Below, piece after piece: positions 11,700 through 22,990 of a stretch of DNA of 64,000 nucleotides. The stretch covers positions 40,578,513 through 40,642,512 of the forward strand of contig OY776125.1 in NCBI GenBank assembly GCA_963675135.1. Direction: 5' to 3'. The position numbers and the translations under genes are program-made. The notes under the pieces are model-generated. The model ran no database searches and was not told where the DNA came from. It saw only the letters and a list, made by a program, of their open reading frames with translations. Origin of the DNA: Galeopsis tetrahit. Taxonomy: Eukaryota > Streptophyta > Magnoliopsida > Lamiales > Lamiaceae. Numbering within the stretch: position 1 is the stretch's first letter; every line of letters starts with the position of its first letter.

Positions 11700-13500
11700 G
11701 GGGGGAGTCAGTTTTTGACGATTCAATTGAAGGCGAAGGTCGTCGCTGTCGTCCCGACGTTTCTTGCCCCTGTTGTCGCCATTCTCATCTCTAGGCTTGA
11801 TGAACTGGGCGAGCTTGCCCTCGTTGTATAGTTTGAAAAGATTTCTCACCAAGTCTCGGCACCCATTGGTGTGGTGGCCGATTAAGTTGTGGTAGTTGCA
11901 GAATTTACTACCATCCAGATTATCTTCATTCGTATGCATTGGCTTGGCTTGGGGGAGCAGATTCTTTCCCCTGATTGCATCGAAAATTCCCCTAGGATCA
12001 ATAGAGAGGGCTTCCCTGAACTGAATGATCTCCGGGGACTCCTCAAATGGTCTGAAATTTGCTGGGCGAGCACTGCCGCCCTGAGTGGTCGCCTTTTTTG
12101 GCTGGGATGGCTCCCCAGCGCTAAAATTTTTCTTTGGCCAAATTTTCTTGGCCGCTCCAGGCTGCTCGTTAGCCTTGGCGGCATCCATTATCTCTTCCAT
12201 CTGAATAAAATTTCTAGCCCGATTGCGGAAATCCGCATAGGAAACAGGGAAAGCGGTATGCATAGATTCCCAGAGCTTGGAACCTATCCTCAGACCGGAA
12301 ATAGCCGAGATCAACTTTGTCTCGTCATTAACTGCCTCCCCATCAATCACCAACCTATCGAAGCGCTCGATAAAGTCCTTGCCTGATTCGGTCAGTGTTT
12401 GGCGAACGTTTGCCAAACGTTGCCTTGAGGCTGGGCGAGCAGCAATTGACCCAAAGTGAGTCAAGAATTGTTGCCCCAGCTCAATGAAGGAGGTGATGGA
12501 TCCAGCACCCAAAGTAGTGTACTAGCGGTGAGCCCGGTCTCCCAAGGTCAGGGAGAAGTTCCTGCACTGAGTGGCGTCCGTTGCCCCGATTGAGGCCATG
12601 TAGCTTGCGTACTTGGACAAATGTACCCTGGGGTCGGACATCCCATCGTATGCTGCCATAGAAGACATCTGAATCTTTCTCTGAATGGGGGCGGTGAGGA
12701 CCGTAATACTTAGTGGAGGAGTGGGCATAGTGACTGGTGGGGCAGTTCCTTGATTTTATGCGACCACCTCTGCTCGCGGGTTCTCCATTTCCAGCTTCAT
12801 CAGTTTTTGGGTTTCGAGGAACTGGGCGATTTGCCCCTCCTCGGCAGTCTGTGGTCGGGGGATGATGACCTCGTCTCGTCGGCTCCCGTGAGATGCAGCC
12901 GGGCGATCATCATGGCGTGATCGCCTGGGGGAATGATGTCTCTCAGAATGGTGGCTGCGATAGCTCTTAGATGGAGCTCGCGAGCCCGGCCCTACTCGGT
13001 CGAGGGCGGAGACCCTGTCTTCTCTCCTCCCACCACAGTCTCTGTGGTCGTCATTTCCCGGTCGGCGCCCGATATTAAAAGGCACTGGGCGAGGAGCTCT
13101 CGGGTCCTTGTCGCCCACATGGTTGAAAACAGAGTTCCGACCATGCAAATCCCCAATATGGTTGTTGTGGGAACGATCGTGAGCTTTATTTCTCCCCTTG
13201 TCTTGGGGATGAATAGAGTATGAGTGATAGGAGCGGTCGTCCTCATCGTTCACGTTGACTCTCGCCTTCGCCTTGCGAGCTCTGTCGAAGGCCTGATCCT
13301 TGGCCTTCTCAATTTCCTCCGCTTCGTTCTGCCTCATCTTTTCTATGAGGAAGTCAGTGAAGTCTTTCAGGTACTGGGGATCTTTCAAGATGTCCCCCAC
13401 GTTGATGTTTCTGACGGACTTGGCGTCGGAGCCACCGGCGGCGGGGGTGTTCGTTCCCTCCGGGTGGTGGAACTCCGTCAAGATGAGAGTGTTGAGACAT
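11700..13500 (-). pseudogene. gag: gag of Tat element, with stop codons
   Basis: The N-terminal block (13481-12756) is charged, His/Arg-rich and contains a DPQYLKDFTDFL segment. The next block (12728-12522) carries AYDGMSDPRVHL, and the block from 12512 carries SFIELGQQFLTHF, both typical of plant gypsy capsid. A zinc-knuckle-like CNYHNLIGHHTNGC lies at about 11863-11905. Stops separate the blocks: TAA at about 12756 and TAG at about 12522, the latter where related Gags have Trp. A likely small indel near the N terminus puts the first ATG in another frame. Gag forms the intracellular virus-like particle; here it is dead. Confidence 0.85.
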
Positions 13501-13836
13501 CGTTTAAAGAGTGTCTTTTTGAAAGAGGTTACAAAGATAGGACTGTTCTAAGCTTTCGACGCTTAAAACAAAAGATTTGAGTTCTTACGCAGAAGAACGT
13601 GCTATTACAACTACTATTCTAGCAAAGTAACAACAAAAGAAGCTTGAAAACACAATTACAGGGAGATCAAACTCCAAAATATGTCTAAAAAATCGAAATT
13701 ATTTAAGAACACGAAGAACACTAAAATACGTAAATGATGTTTTAAAAGGTAGATCTACCGATTAAAACCTGAAATAAGGAGTTTGCAAGCCGATCGCTCG
13801 ATGATCGGTTGAAACTGAGATGAACACGTAAAAGGA

Positions 13837-13856
13837 CCCCTCCTTCTAGCGCCAAA
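13837..13856 (-). promoter_or_regulatory. Primer-binding site next to 5' LTR of Tat element
   Basis: On the minus strand the 5' LTR ends ...GCAACA and is followed by TTTGGCGCTAGAAGGAGG. The TGG start and position fit a tRNA 3'-end binding site that primes minus-strand DNA. I cannot name the tRNA with certainty. Confidence 0.7.
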
Positions 13857-14555
13857 TGTTGCACGTGCTTTGAACGGATGATCTGGATGTGGGCTTTCGT
13901 AAGCACTAAAAAATTATATATTATGATCGGGGGTTATTACGTGTTAATACAGATTAATACGATGATTTATGATGATCTTGATGAAGAACTATGAAGAACA
14001 CAAGAACTAGCATCTTGGAGAAGCTAAAGCTTTGAGCTTGGGAAGTGTATTGCTTAGGGTTGGGTGAAAATGTTACTTGGATCTTACAAATGAGCCTTTT
14101 AGGCATTATATAGTAGTTTTTTGGGGCTGCCCGCCCTTTACACGTGGCACCCCCTCAGTGGACCTGACTTCTGCCCGAAAAGGTGATGGGACGGTGCATT
14201 TAATGCTAAACCGCCTCTGGTGGTCGTCCTCGGCGAGATGCTGATGAGCTGGGCCATGGTGGTCGACGGAAGACCTGGTCGTCGAGGAAAGTGGTCGCCA
14301 CGCCCTATGCTGTCTCCCAAGGCTTCAACACTTGTCTTCTCTAGCTAAATAAACATCTGCTCGCCAACATCTTTGGGCGAGCAGCTAACTAAACATGTGC
14401 TCGCCAACAACTTTGGGCGAACACTTAATTACATTTAAATACATTACTTTTATTACATTTTCTTCATCTTGTTGACTAGTCGTCGCATGACTTGGTTGAC
14501 TGGTCCTCGCCACGCAAGCTGGTGACTAGGATTGACTTGTCAAATATTGACTTCT
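13857..14555 (-). repeat. 5' LTR of Tat gypsy element, 16 bp short
   Basis: It aligns to 3497-4195 with about 15 differences by eye. Similarity stops at 14555, so the outermost 16 bp, including the TG terminus of the minus-strand element, are missing. No duplicate of the left flank (GAAAG) follows, which points to a deletion or rearrangement at this edge after insertion. Confidence 0.9.
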
Positions 14556-15120
14556 GCACCATGATTGCTACTTTTGCCGACTTTACAATTGGATTACATC
14601 TTTTTTTTCAACCGCTGCCACACCTACTACCTGTGTAACCTGCTCTTATAAATAAAGTTTGCATTGCATGGCATGGCTACCTTATTATTAAATGTTTCAT
14701 GTATCTGTGTAATTTCCATCTGATGTATTTCAGTATTTCATTATGAAATGAATTGCTTTTCAGTTTTAGATGTTTCTCCCCATCCCCTCCCCCATTCAAT
14801 TTTAGTATTTTGTCTCATATGCATTCAACGGATTATGTCAATGTCAAGCTAGAATTCATCAAGAGATATCATCAACACTCACTTAGACTCACAAGATAAT
14901 CAAAGATAATTAACTTCAACAACAGAAATGATAATACCAAAAAATATAAACAACACACAAGAAATTTAGGACATGTTTGGATGTGTCCCCCGTTAATAGT
15001 AATTAATATACAAGAATTAATTACCAACCTCTCTACAAGTTCGAACTTTTAGATGAGACGAAATTGTTTCATGGTATTAGAGCCATAAGGCTCACGCCCA
15101 CACATCCTGGCCGGGTGTTT
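14556..15120. other. Spacer with a possible copia LTR/PBS remnant
   Basis: No coding region is seen. Near the right end, GAAATTGTTTCA is followed at 15072-15084 by TGGTATTAGAGCC, one base away from the tRNA-iMet primer-binding site (TGGTATCAGAGC) used by plant copia elements. It looks like the junction of a decayed plus-strand 5' LTR and its internal region. I cannot delimit that element, and the rest is unassigned. Confidence 0.4.
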
Positions 15121-15615
15121 GAAAATTCGTAACGTTTATCCAAGGACTTGACGTCTTATTTTGAATCAAACGTTGATTTGGAGAGTTCTCGGACGAACAT
15201 CTTTGAATACGATGAAGAACGTCTTTGAATCTTCAAAAGCCCGCGAAGAACGTCTTTGAATTTTCAAAATCTGTGAAGAACGTCTTTGAATCCTTGAAGA
15301 CTTACGAAAGTACTTTGAGAAGAATGCCGATTTAAAGGGGTTTAGCACCTATCTCGGATTGAACGTCGTTTTGGATGATTCGTACGAAGAACTCCATTAA
15401 AGCTCCTTCGAATGCTCAAGAACACTTTAAATCTCTGCAGAGAATTTTAAAATCTTAAAAGCTTTTCTTGTGTGTTTGAAATGAATGAGGGAGGACCCTA
15501 TTTATAGGGTGAGGGAGTGAAGACTTTCCCTCTTTACCATGACACGTGACACCTTCTTATTGGCTGGTGCCGATTTGATTGACTTGATTGATTTTAATTT
15601 AATTTTCTTCCCTTT
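15121..15615 (-). repeat. LTR-like segment, left part (interrupted at 15616)
   Basis: On the minus strand this has a TATA-like promoter, CCTATAAATAGGG, at about 15498-15510. Downstream of it are several copies of a word like ATTCAAAGACGTTCTTC (15180-15300). A promoter followed by short repeats is LTR-like. The sequence appears to continue at 17151-17336 beyond the inserted element with TSD CCTTT. Whether it was the 3' LTR of the gypsy element at 17337-25060 is not established. Confidence 0.45.
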
Positions 15616-15659
15616 TGATGCAGCGCAAGCCTCAATCTTATCAACGATCAAGAACAATG

Positions 15660-15865
15660 AACACATAAACCGAAGGAACGATAATAAACCGAAGGGACGA
15701 GAATAAACCGAAGGGACGAAAATAAATCGGGACAAAAATAAACTGAAGGGACGATAATAAACCGAAGGGACGAGAATAAACCGAAGGGACGAAAATAAAC
15801 CGGGATGAAAATAAACTGGGACGATAATATACCGAAGGGACGAGAATAAACCGAATGAACAAAAC
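15660..15865. repeat. Minisatellite in left LTR of the small element
   Basis: About ten imperfect units of roughly 19-20 bp (consensus like AATAAACCGAAGGGACGAG) lie in tandem. The other LTR carries about five units at 16870-16960. This difference explains most of the 108-bp length difference between the two LTRs. Confidence 0.9.
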
Positions 15866-16054
15866 CATCTGTTTTATTAATCAATTCAACTCCCTAATAA
15901 CATTCTAGAACTCATCTATTTATAATATGAAATATACTTGGAGAATAAGAAACATATCAATACTAAATATAATAAAATCAAAACAAATCTCCTAAACATA
16001 AGCATAAATATCTAATTAAATATTTGATATTGATTTCCATCAATATCTCCATCA

Positions 16055-16819
16055 TTCTCTCCGAGTGGGAGACGATTCGCCCTCGAATCGGAAACATCGC
16101 GAGATCCATCCGAAAGCACAATAATATCCATGACGTTGAAAACAAGCGAGCAACGCAATTGAGAACGAAGAGGTAGCTACTAGGTATTCGGATTAACATG
16201 CAAGAAAACCAACCCGACGAGACGCAACCCATAGACACCTTGTAAGACGAACCGATCGTAAAAGACACCAAAACGGGTAAACGTCGCAAGCATGACCACG
16301 TATTATAGACTGCAACCTCAGCAACAACATGCTTGCAAGTATCTGAATCGCCTAAAAATTGACATATCTTGCCACCCATTGTGCAAGATGACTGGAATAT
16401 CGATGGACGTAGAGTAGGATTATCCGGTTGTTGACGAGGGAAACATGTTTGTTGGATGATCAAAGAAGGGCCCTCGTCATCCCTCATCAATTCTTCTTGC
16501 GGACTGTCATCGTCGTACTCATCAAATACCGGAGGGCCATCATACCCATCGTCGTCACACACAAATTCCTCGTAGAAGGGAGCAATGACGGCGTCGTCGT
16601 ATATGGGGGGACTGTCATATCCGCCACCGAAACCGTGAAGATGAACGCGAAGGTTGTCGATCAATTCTTGTTGTTGCATGGCCAACTATTCTTATCGAAT
16701 ATGGAGAGCGACCATCTTTGTGACTAGAGATCCCACTTGTTGGCGGATTTGCGTAACATCGTCGGAAGAGGATGTATCTTGACGTTTGGGAGGCATCGTT
16801 CCCAACTCTGGATACCAAC
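16055..16819 (-). pseudogene. gag-like remnant of the small LTR element
   Basis: On the minus strand a frame starts near 16795 with MPPKRQDTSSSDDVTQIRQQ, followed shortly by stops. It continues from about 16682 through a Gly/Tyr/Asp-rich acidic stretch (FGGGYDSPPIYDD). From about 16400 the frame loses any family resemblance and runs through the purine tract into the LTR. It resembles the N-terminal part of plant gypsy Gag but has no capsid core or zinc knuckle. It is probably an internally deleted gag. Confidence 0.5.
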
Positions 16820-17150
16820 TGACGTTGCGCAAGCCTCAATCTTATCAACGATCAAGAACAATGAACACATAAACCGAAGGGACGAGAATAAACCGAAGGG
16901 ACGAAAATAAACAGGGACGATAATATACCGAAGGGACGAGAATAAACCGAAGGGACAAAATCATCTGTTTTATTAATCAATTCAACTCCTTAATAACATT
17001 CTAGAACTCATCTATTTATAATATGAAATATACTTGGAGAATAAGAAACATGTCAATACTAAATATAATAAAATCAAAACAAATCTCCTAAATATAAGCA
17101 TAAATATCTAATTAAATATTTGATATTGATTTCCATCAATATCTCCATCA

Positions 17151-17336
17151 CCTTTTTGAAGAGATGTGGTTTTATTTCCTCCATATATGGTAAGTCAACC
17201 ATATTTTTTTTACCAATTACGAGTATTTTGATACTCGTATAATTTGACCGACTCGTATCGTGTATATTAAATATCACTAATTTAACCATTTAATTCGAGA
17301 ATTAATTTAAATAAATTCCCAAAATTTAAATAGAAT
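17151..17336 (-). repeat. LTR-like segment, right part
   Basis: AT-rich non-coding sequence between the inserted small element and the truncated integrase. It is presumed to be the continuation of 15121-15615 before the insertion. No TG terminus could be fixed with confidence. Confidence 0.35.
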
Positions 17337-18300
17337 TTATTTGTCAAGAGGAACAACTGCTCCAACACCGTACACCAAGGAATAATGAGTAGCTTGTGTA
17401 GGTGTTCTATAAGTAGTTCGATACGCCCATAAAACTTCACTCATCCTTTCATGCCAATCTCTTTTAGATTTATAAATAACTTTCTTCAACAGGCTACATA
17501 GCATTTTGTTGAAGGCTTCAGCAAGCCCATTAGCGGCCGAATTGTACATGAAAGATTTTCTTTGCTTGAAGTCAAATTTCTCACAAAGCTTATCGATGTG
17601 ACTGTTGCTAAATGATTTCCCATTATCAGTAATGATGTAACGAGGGACCCCATATCTGTAAATGATGTTGACACGGATAAAGTCAGCCACACTTTCTTTA
17701 TTTACTTCCCTAAGCGGCACAGCTTCAGCCCATATGGAAAAGTAATCGGTTGCAGCCAAAATGTAGAGATGACCGCCAGAGGACTTTGTTAGTGGTCCTA
17801 CAACGTCCAAACCCCATGCATGGAAGGGCCATGATGCAACAATTGGGTGCAACGGTTCTGGAGGTTGATGAATCAAGTTTCCATGAAATTAACATGCCTA
17901 ACATTTTCATGCATAATCCATGCAATCTTTTACCATTGTTGGCCAATAGTAGTCCATTCTTTTTATTCGAAAGTGTAGCTTCGGTCCTGATTGATGAGCA
18001 CCACATATTCCAGAGTGTGCCTCCTCCATTGCTTGAATAACTTCTTCATCACTTAGACATCTCAAGAAAATGCCACCAAATGACCTCCTATAAAGTGTGC
18101 TCTCGTAGTAAATGAATCGAGATGTGTGACATCGGATGTCAACTCTTTCACGCGTATTATTGGACAACCTCTCATATTTTAAATAATCTACCATGACACC
18201 AATCCTCTTCTTCGATTTCAAAGACCTCCACCACATGATTTTCAACTTCTTCATCATCGAAAAAGAGTGGTGGTATGACCCAACTTTTGCACACAGAGAT
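17337..18300 (-). pseudogene. Integrase of second gypsy element
   Basis: The H2C2 zinc-binding module (HSGICGAHQSG, about 17960-18000) precedes the core, which starts near 17876. All three catalytic residues of the core are readable: Asp in WGLDVVGP, Asp in ITDNGKS and Glu in NGLAEAFNKM. Stops separate the zinc module from the core near 17880-17906. The frame ends at VVPLDK, where related integrases continue for more than 100 residues, so the C-terminal domain is lost at the junction at 17336. Confidence 0.85.
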
Positions 18301-19564
18301 GCTGATGCGTGCTTCAGGCATAGGTATAGTTGATTCTAACTTAGCTAGAGCGTCGACTTGCTTATTTTCACTTCTTGGTACATGCTAAATTTCCACATCT
18401 CCAAGCCAACCCATGAGACTTTGGGGATAATTGCAATACAAGAGTAATTTAGGTTTCTTGACCTCATAAAACCCACGCAATTGGTTTACTATCAGCAAGG
18501 AATCTCCGTACACCCTAAGGCTTATGAATTTTGAGAATTGCATCAATCTTTGCTTGTTCAATCTCGATGCCTCTATGTCGAACAATAAATCCAAGGAGTT
18601 TACCTGACGTAACCCCGGAAGCACAATTTAATGGGTTCATCTTGAGTTGGTAATGCCTTAAACGGCTCGAAGACTTGCATCAGATCTTGTAGATGATCCT
18701 TTCTCTTCCTTGACTTTACTACCAAATCATCGACGTAACATTCAATGTTCTTGTGGAGCATATCGTCAAAGATCTTTTGCGTTGTCCTTTGTTAAGTAGC
18801 ACCAACATTCTTTAAACCAAAAGGTATCACCTTGTAAAAATATATTCATTTCAGAGTGCGAAAGGCTGTGAGCTCTTCATCGTTTGGTGACATGCAGATC
18901 TGATTGTGGCCCGACGATCGGTCCATGAAGGATAGAGCTTCATGGACCATAGTAGCATCGATCATAAGTTCAACAATGGGCAGCGGGAATCATCCTTGGG
19001 GCATGCGAGATTGAGGTCTCGAAAGTCGACACATTCTCGAATTTGTCCATTTTTCTTTCTCACTGGAACGATGCTAGAAATCCATGTTGGATATTTTACC
19101 TCCCAAATGAATCCGACTTCAATGAGCTTGTTTACTTCATTTTTTATTAAAGGGACTAACTCAGGTCGAAATCGACGCTGGCCTTGCTTGATTGGCTGAG
19201 TCCCTTTCTTTATTGACAAGTGGTGGACTGAAACCTTCGGGTATAAACTCGACATTTCTTTGTATGACCATGCAAAAACATCTATAAACTCTTGTGAGAG
19301 TCTGATGTGTGCTTCCTCTTCTTCAGTTGTCAACAAATCACTTATATAGGTAGGTTGTGGATCATTTTCATCTCCCAGATTAACTTCTTTCAAATTGTCG
19401 ACAGTAGCTTTAACACATTCTTCAAGCTCGGGAGGAGCATCCTCAATATCTTCCTCTACTGTTAAAGTATCATCAGATAGGGTGATGTGATTTACATCTA
19501 CCACATCCTCGTTAAGTTCTTCGGGGTTTTCAAACACAATACGGGGTCTTACTCGACCGTCCAT
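18301..19564 (-). pseudogene. Reverse transcriptase and RNase H of second gypsy element
   Basis: From 19564 the frame shows an acidic leader, then EFIDVFAWSYKEMSSLYP, VPVRKKNGQIRECVDF and DLNLACPKD. It shifts frame near 18970, with YVDD at about 18730-18742. Near 18525-18545 the sequence passes from the RT connection (DAILKIHKP) directly into a second-type RNase H (VYGDSLLIVNQLRGFYEVKK), so about 1 kb with the rest of the connection and the first RNase H is deleted. A fragment reading HVPRSENKQVDALAKL follows a stop at 18385. Confidence 0.85.
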
Positions 19565-20031
19565 CCCTTAAATTAGGATTGTTCGTATGACATTTCTATT
19601 AGTGATGTACCTCATCTTGATCATCGGAGTGATCCTCATTTAATGGTTTCCTTTCGTGTTTTGGGCAACGGGTTGTTGATTACTACGAGCATTGACGAAG
19701 TTTGATGAAGCTAAATTTTCCTTATCAACTTCTTCATTATTTCGAGTGTAGATGATTGTTTGCATTCTAGCTTTCAACACCTCTCTACATGATACAATCA
19801 AGCTAGTTTTTCACCTCATACGAGATGGAACTGAGCTCCCAAGTTTCTTGTATTCGAGAGACTTAGCAACTCCCAACTTCTAATGCTTGTCTCTTGTGCG
19901 TGGCCCCAATCTCTCGAAGGCGGAAACTCGTCTCACTTTCCTACCACTTTCGTCAAACACATCCTATGTCGATGAAAATTCATCTTCTATAATATGATTG
20001 ATACTTGCTCTTTTGATCGCGATGCGAATAG

Positions 20032-20973
20032 TGATGGTCCCTACCCAGGGGGTATACATCAGACGAGTGTTTTAACAATGTAAATAAATCGGTTATCTCT
20101 ATCAGATGACTTGGCCTGCTGATTCACTAGGAGTCTAGAACTAGTTAGTCAACTGATTATATTAACTAATAGAGAAGCGTGCGGAAAATGTAGTGTGCCC
20201 ATTTAAAGATTATACTCGTCTACTTCTTATTAACAACCTTTGTAAATAATTTTATGCATGATTAGCTGACTTGATGTCAACGGATACAGATGATTTCTTA
20301 AAATGGACCGAACTTTTGACTCCGATGTCAGATTTTTCTCCATAATATGTTTTCGGACTCAGAACGGCGAGCCCGTCAAGAGTTATTGCTTTATCATATC
20401 TAGCGAGTAAATAAGAGCGTATCAACTGATACAAAAACATTCTTTAAAACTATGTTATGCAGAATGTAAACATGCATGCTAAAGTAAATAAATAACAAAA
20501 TTATTTATAGTGGTTCGGCCTCCAGACCTACATCTACCCTCACATTCCAAATGTGAAGTTAATCCCTTCTAAGGGCTTGTAAAATTTAACGTGCCAAGAG
20601 TAACACGTCTTGCTACTTTAGAGTTCCAAGAGAAGACTTTGGATCCTTTGACATTTCTAAGTACACTCGATCCTACTAGTCATTAGGAGGGGCTAGCACT
20701 CTTACAGTGATGGTTTTGATGTTTCTTCTTTGTGAGTCACTCAACCTGTTTTCTAAGGGTTTAGGATAGAATTTCTCCTCAAGCTAAGATTGAGAATTTC
20801 TCTTTAATCTTTGGATATGTATGAAAATGATGGCTTAGATGAGCTTACTCACTGGGAAGTTGATGTGTGTTGATTCTTCATTGAGGTTCTCTTGAGTTAT
20901 TCTTGATGATAAACACTTAAGCACATTTGTTTCACCTTGCCATCACTTCACTCTCTTGAGATATGATAATGAA

Positions 20974-21012
<39 letters not shown>

Positions 21013-21663
21013 TGTAGATTTAAAATATTACCGTTAGAGGATAACATTCAAATCTCCACTATTTTAGGAAACACAAACTTTTGATTGATATTCTGAATAT
21101 TACATTTCCATGTAATATTTAGTGTATCTTTGACTTTCCATTCTTGGGCTCCGTGTCGTGTCAACTTTTAGGTATCTGTTGTCGTCTTCCTATTGGTCCA
21201 CGTCAGCTTTGATTTAAATCTTCAGTACATAGAAACAGATGACCTTTGCCTCTGCTGATTCTGGGTTCTGCTTCTTCTGATCTTGACACTTGAGCTTCTG
21301 ATTGTTTCCTCAATTGTATGAACCTCGCCGTCTAGTAATGCATGCTTAGTTCTTAGCTGTGTTTGGTTCCTCAGCCGATATTGATACTCAGCTAATGGAG
21401 CCTCAGTTGATCATACTCAGCTGATCATCAGTCGAGTTCCCCCTCGACTGATTCTCCAGTTCTGGTCTCCTCTTCTCGTCATGAGCTTGCGCGCGTTTCT
21501 CCACTGTATCAACCTACATCCAACTCAGCTGATACTGACCAGATCCTATCTATTACAAGATGAATAATGAAATTGTCTATACAATACAACTTACTATATT
21601 ACAAGAAGATTTGGTTTATCAATACAATACATATGGATATCAGCTGACCTGAATATCCCAACA
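20032..21663 (-). mobile_element. Solo LTR, copia-type (1632 bp), TSD AATAG
   Basis: On the plus strand the sequence runs TGATGGTCCC...ATATCCCAACA, flanked by the 5-bp duplication AATAG at 20027-20031 and 21664-21668. It splits the gypsy coding sequence precisely between the codons for ...DPI and RIAIKR. There is no internal coding region, and the block near 20510 (TAGTGGTTCGGCCTCCAGAC) resembles part of SIRE/Maximus LTRs. A solo LTR left by recombination between two LTRs is the simplest reading. An (AT)n run lies at about 20977-21009. Confidence 0.88.
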
Positions 21664-21668
21664 AATAG

Positions 21669-22990
21669 GATCTCGATGGACATAACATATGCCATTTTTT
21701 GCGCTCGTGTGGGCATAAATCCTATTTTTTAATGTTTTTTTAGTAGCGTTGAGTTCAGATTTTTCAACGGCTTTATTGGTTATGTCTTTTGACGTCGAGT
21801 TTTCTCGTGGATCATACCAAACCTTAACCAGGAGATTGAAGGCTTGAGGGCCATAAGTAAGGGTGAGCATAATTTGGTTTTTAACCGAAAATCGAATCGG
21901 ACCAAATCGAAATATGAGTTCGGTTCGGTTTTCGGTTCGTATTTTTAGAAAATCGGTGTTCGGTTTCGGTTTGATTAAAAAAAATCGGTTAACCGTAACC
22001 GAACCGAATTATGAAATATATATATTTATTTATTTAAAGTCTAATTATCTCAAAGACTCAAATCTAACCTAATTCCCAAATCTCAAATCCTCTGTACTGT
22101 TAGTGGCGCCTCTCTCCAGTCTCCCCCTACGTCCACCCACTCGTCGTCCGCCGTCACGTCCCACCGACGATTCACACTTCTGGAGCGAGGCGCAACCGCA
22201 CAAGAGTGATTTCTTCTAGTTTGGGTCAGATTAATTTCATGTATGCTCTATAGCGAGGCTGCAATAGTGATTCCAAATGGCTATTGTAAATTACTTTGTA
22301 TTTCATATATGTTTTGTAAATTGAAATGGTGATTTCAAATGGCTCTAATTAATTTCATATTGCTACTGAGGTGAATGAATTTATTATTCATTGAAATGGT
22401 GTTGGTTCTGCTTTACTTCTGGGATCTTTACTTTTTTTTATATGTTTTTTTTTTCAGAATTTTTTCATTATGAACAATTTTTTTTCTAGTTTTGTTCGGT
22501 TTTAACTGAATTCGAACCGAATTAATTCGGTTCAGTTAGTTTCAGTTTTGATTCAATTCAGTTTGGTTTTGGTAACGAATAATGGATTTCGGTTTTAGTT
22601 CGGTTCGGTGACTGAACCGACCGATGCACACCCCTAGCCATAAGACCTTGTAAGCAGAGCTTCCGACATCTCTCCATGTTCTGTTCTGGCTCCTTGAGTA
22701 GGATGGGTGAATCCCTCGAGTGGTTGTGGAGAGAGTTTTGTCGCATCAATGTTTGTAAGAGGCATTGTTAATTTTCAATGCTTCGACATCTTCAAGATGT
22801 TGTTTACCTTTGTCCATGCGAGATGGAGACACGTTTCTTTCACTTTCCTCCGCATGTTCACCCTTAGTCGTCTCTTGCGATGAACCCTCTCCAACTTTAG
22901 TTGTACTTTTGAAGAAGTACTCAGCATCCGCAAAGTATGACTCAGCCTCAGTGAAAGGTTTATCATCACCAAACATGCAACCATGGACAT
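21669..22990 (-). pseudogene. Protease-RT linker of second gypsy element
   Basis: Two parts flank the hAT MITE. 22990-22645 carries a SYFADAEYFFKS-type segment that follows protease in this lineage. 21849-21669 carries QAFNLLVKVWYDPRENS and LNATKKTLKNR, also lineage-typical. The hAT insertion and its 8-bp duplication interrupt the frame. Confidence 0.75.
21858..22636. mobile_element. hAT-type non-autonomous element (779 bp)
   Basis: The ends TAAGGGTGAGCA and, inverted, TAGGGGTGTGCA are flanked by an exact 8-bp duplication GCCATAAG (21850-21857 and 22637-22644). Subterminal sequence is full of CGGTTCGGTT-type words, as in the element at 1511-2429. There is no transposase. It is inserted in gypsy coding sequence. 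Confidence 0.9.

Larger units (their letters stand above)
3497..14555 (-). mobile_element. Tat-lineage Ty3/gypsy retrotransposon, near full length
   Basis: Two direct LTRs (3497-4211 and 13857-14555) bracket about 9.6 kb whose gag-pol reads on the minus strand in the gypsy order gag, protease, reverse transcriptase, RNase H, second RNase H, integrase. The extra RNase H (FVDGSS) and a plus-strand antisense gene between integrase and the 3' LTR are hallmarks of the Tat lineage. By eye the LTRs differ at about 15 of roughly 700 sites, so the insertion is fairly recent. The coding region nevertheless carries several stop codons and at least one frameshift. The outer 16 bp of the 5' LTR are missing and no target-site duplication is found. 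The element is therefore non-functional. Confidence 0.93.
15616..17150 (-). mobile_element. Small non-autonomous LTR retrotransposon (1535 bp)
   Basis: Direct LTRs lie at 15616-16054 and 16820-17150, both TGA...CA, with an exact 5-bp target-site duplication CCTTT at 15611-15615 and 17151-17155. The minus-strand element has a primer site beside the right LTR (TTGGTATCCAGAG, 16806-16818, tRNA-iMet-like) and a purine-rich stretch beside the left LTR. The 765-bp internal part has only a short broken frame starting MPPKRQDTSSSDDV and then an acidic Asp/Glu/Tyr-rich stretch, resembling the start of a chromovirus-like gag. There is no pol, so it would need proteins from another element. The LTRs differ in length because of a minisatellite. 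Confidence 0.9.

Noticed and set aside
15660..15865. CRISPR-like array
   Set aside because: The units are contiguous imperfect minisatellite repeats without unique spacers, inside an LTR of a plant element.
20977..21009. (AT)n run
   Set aside because: An ordinary microsatellite inside the solo LTR; nothing further to infer.
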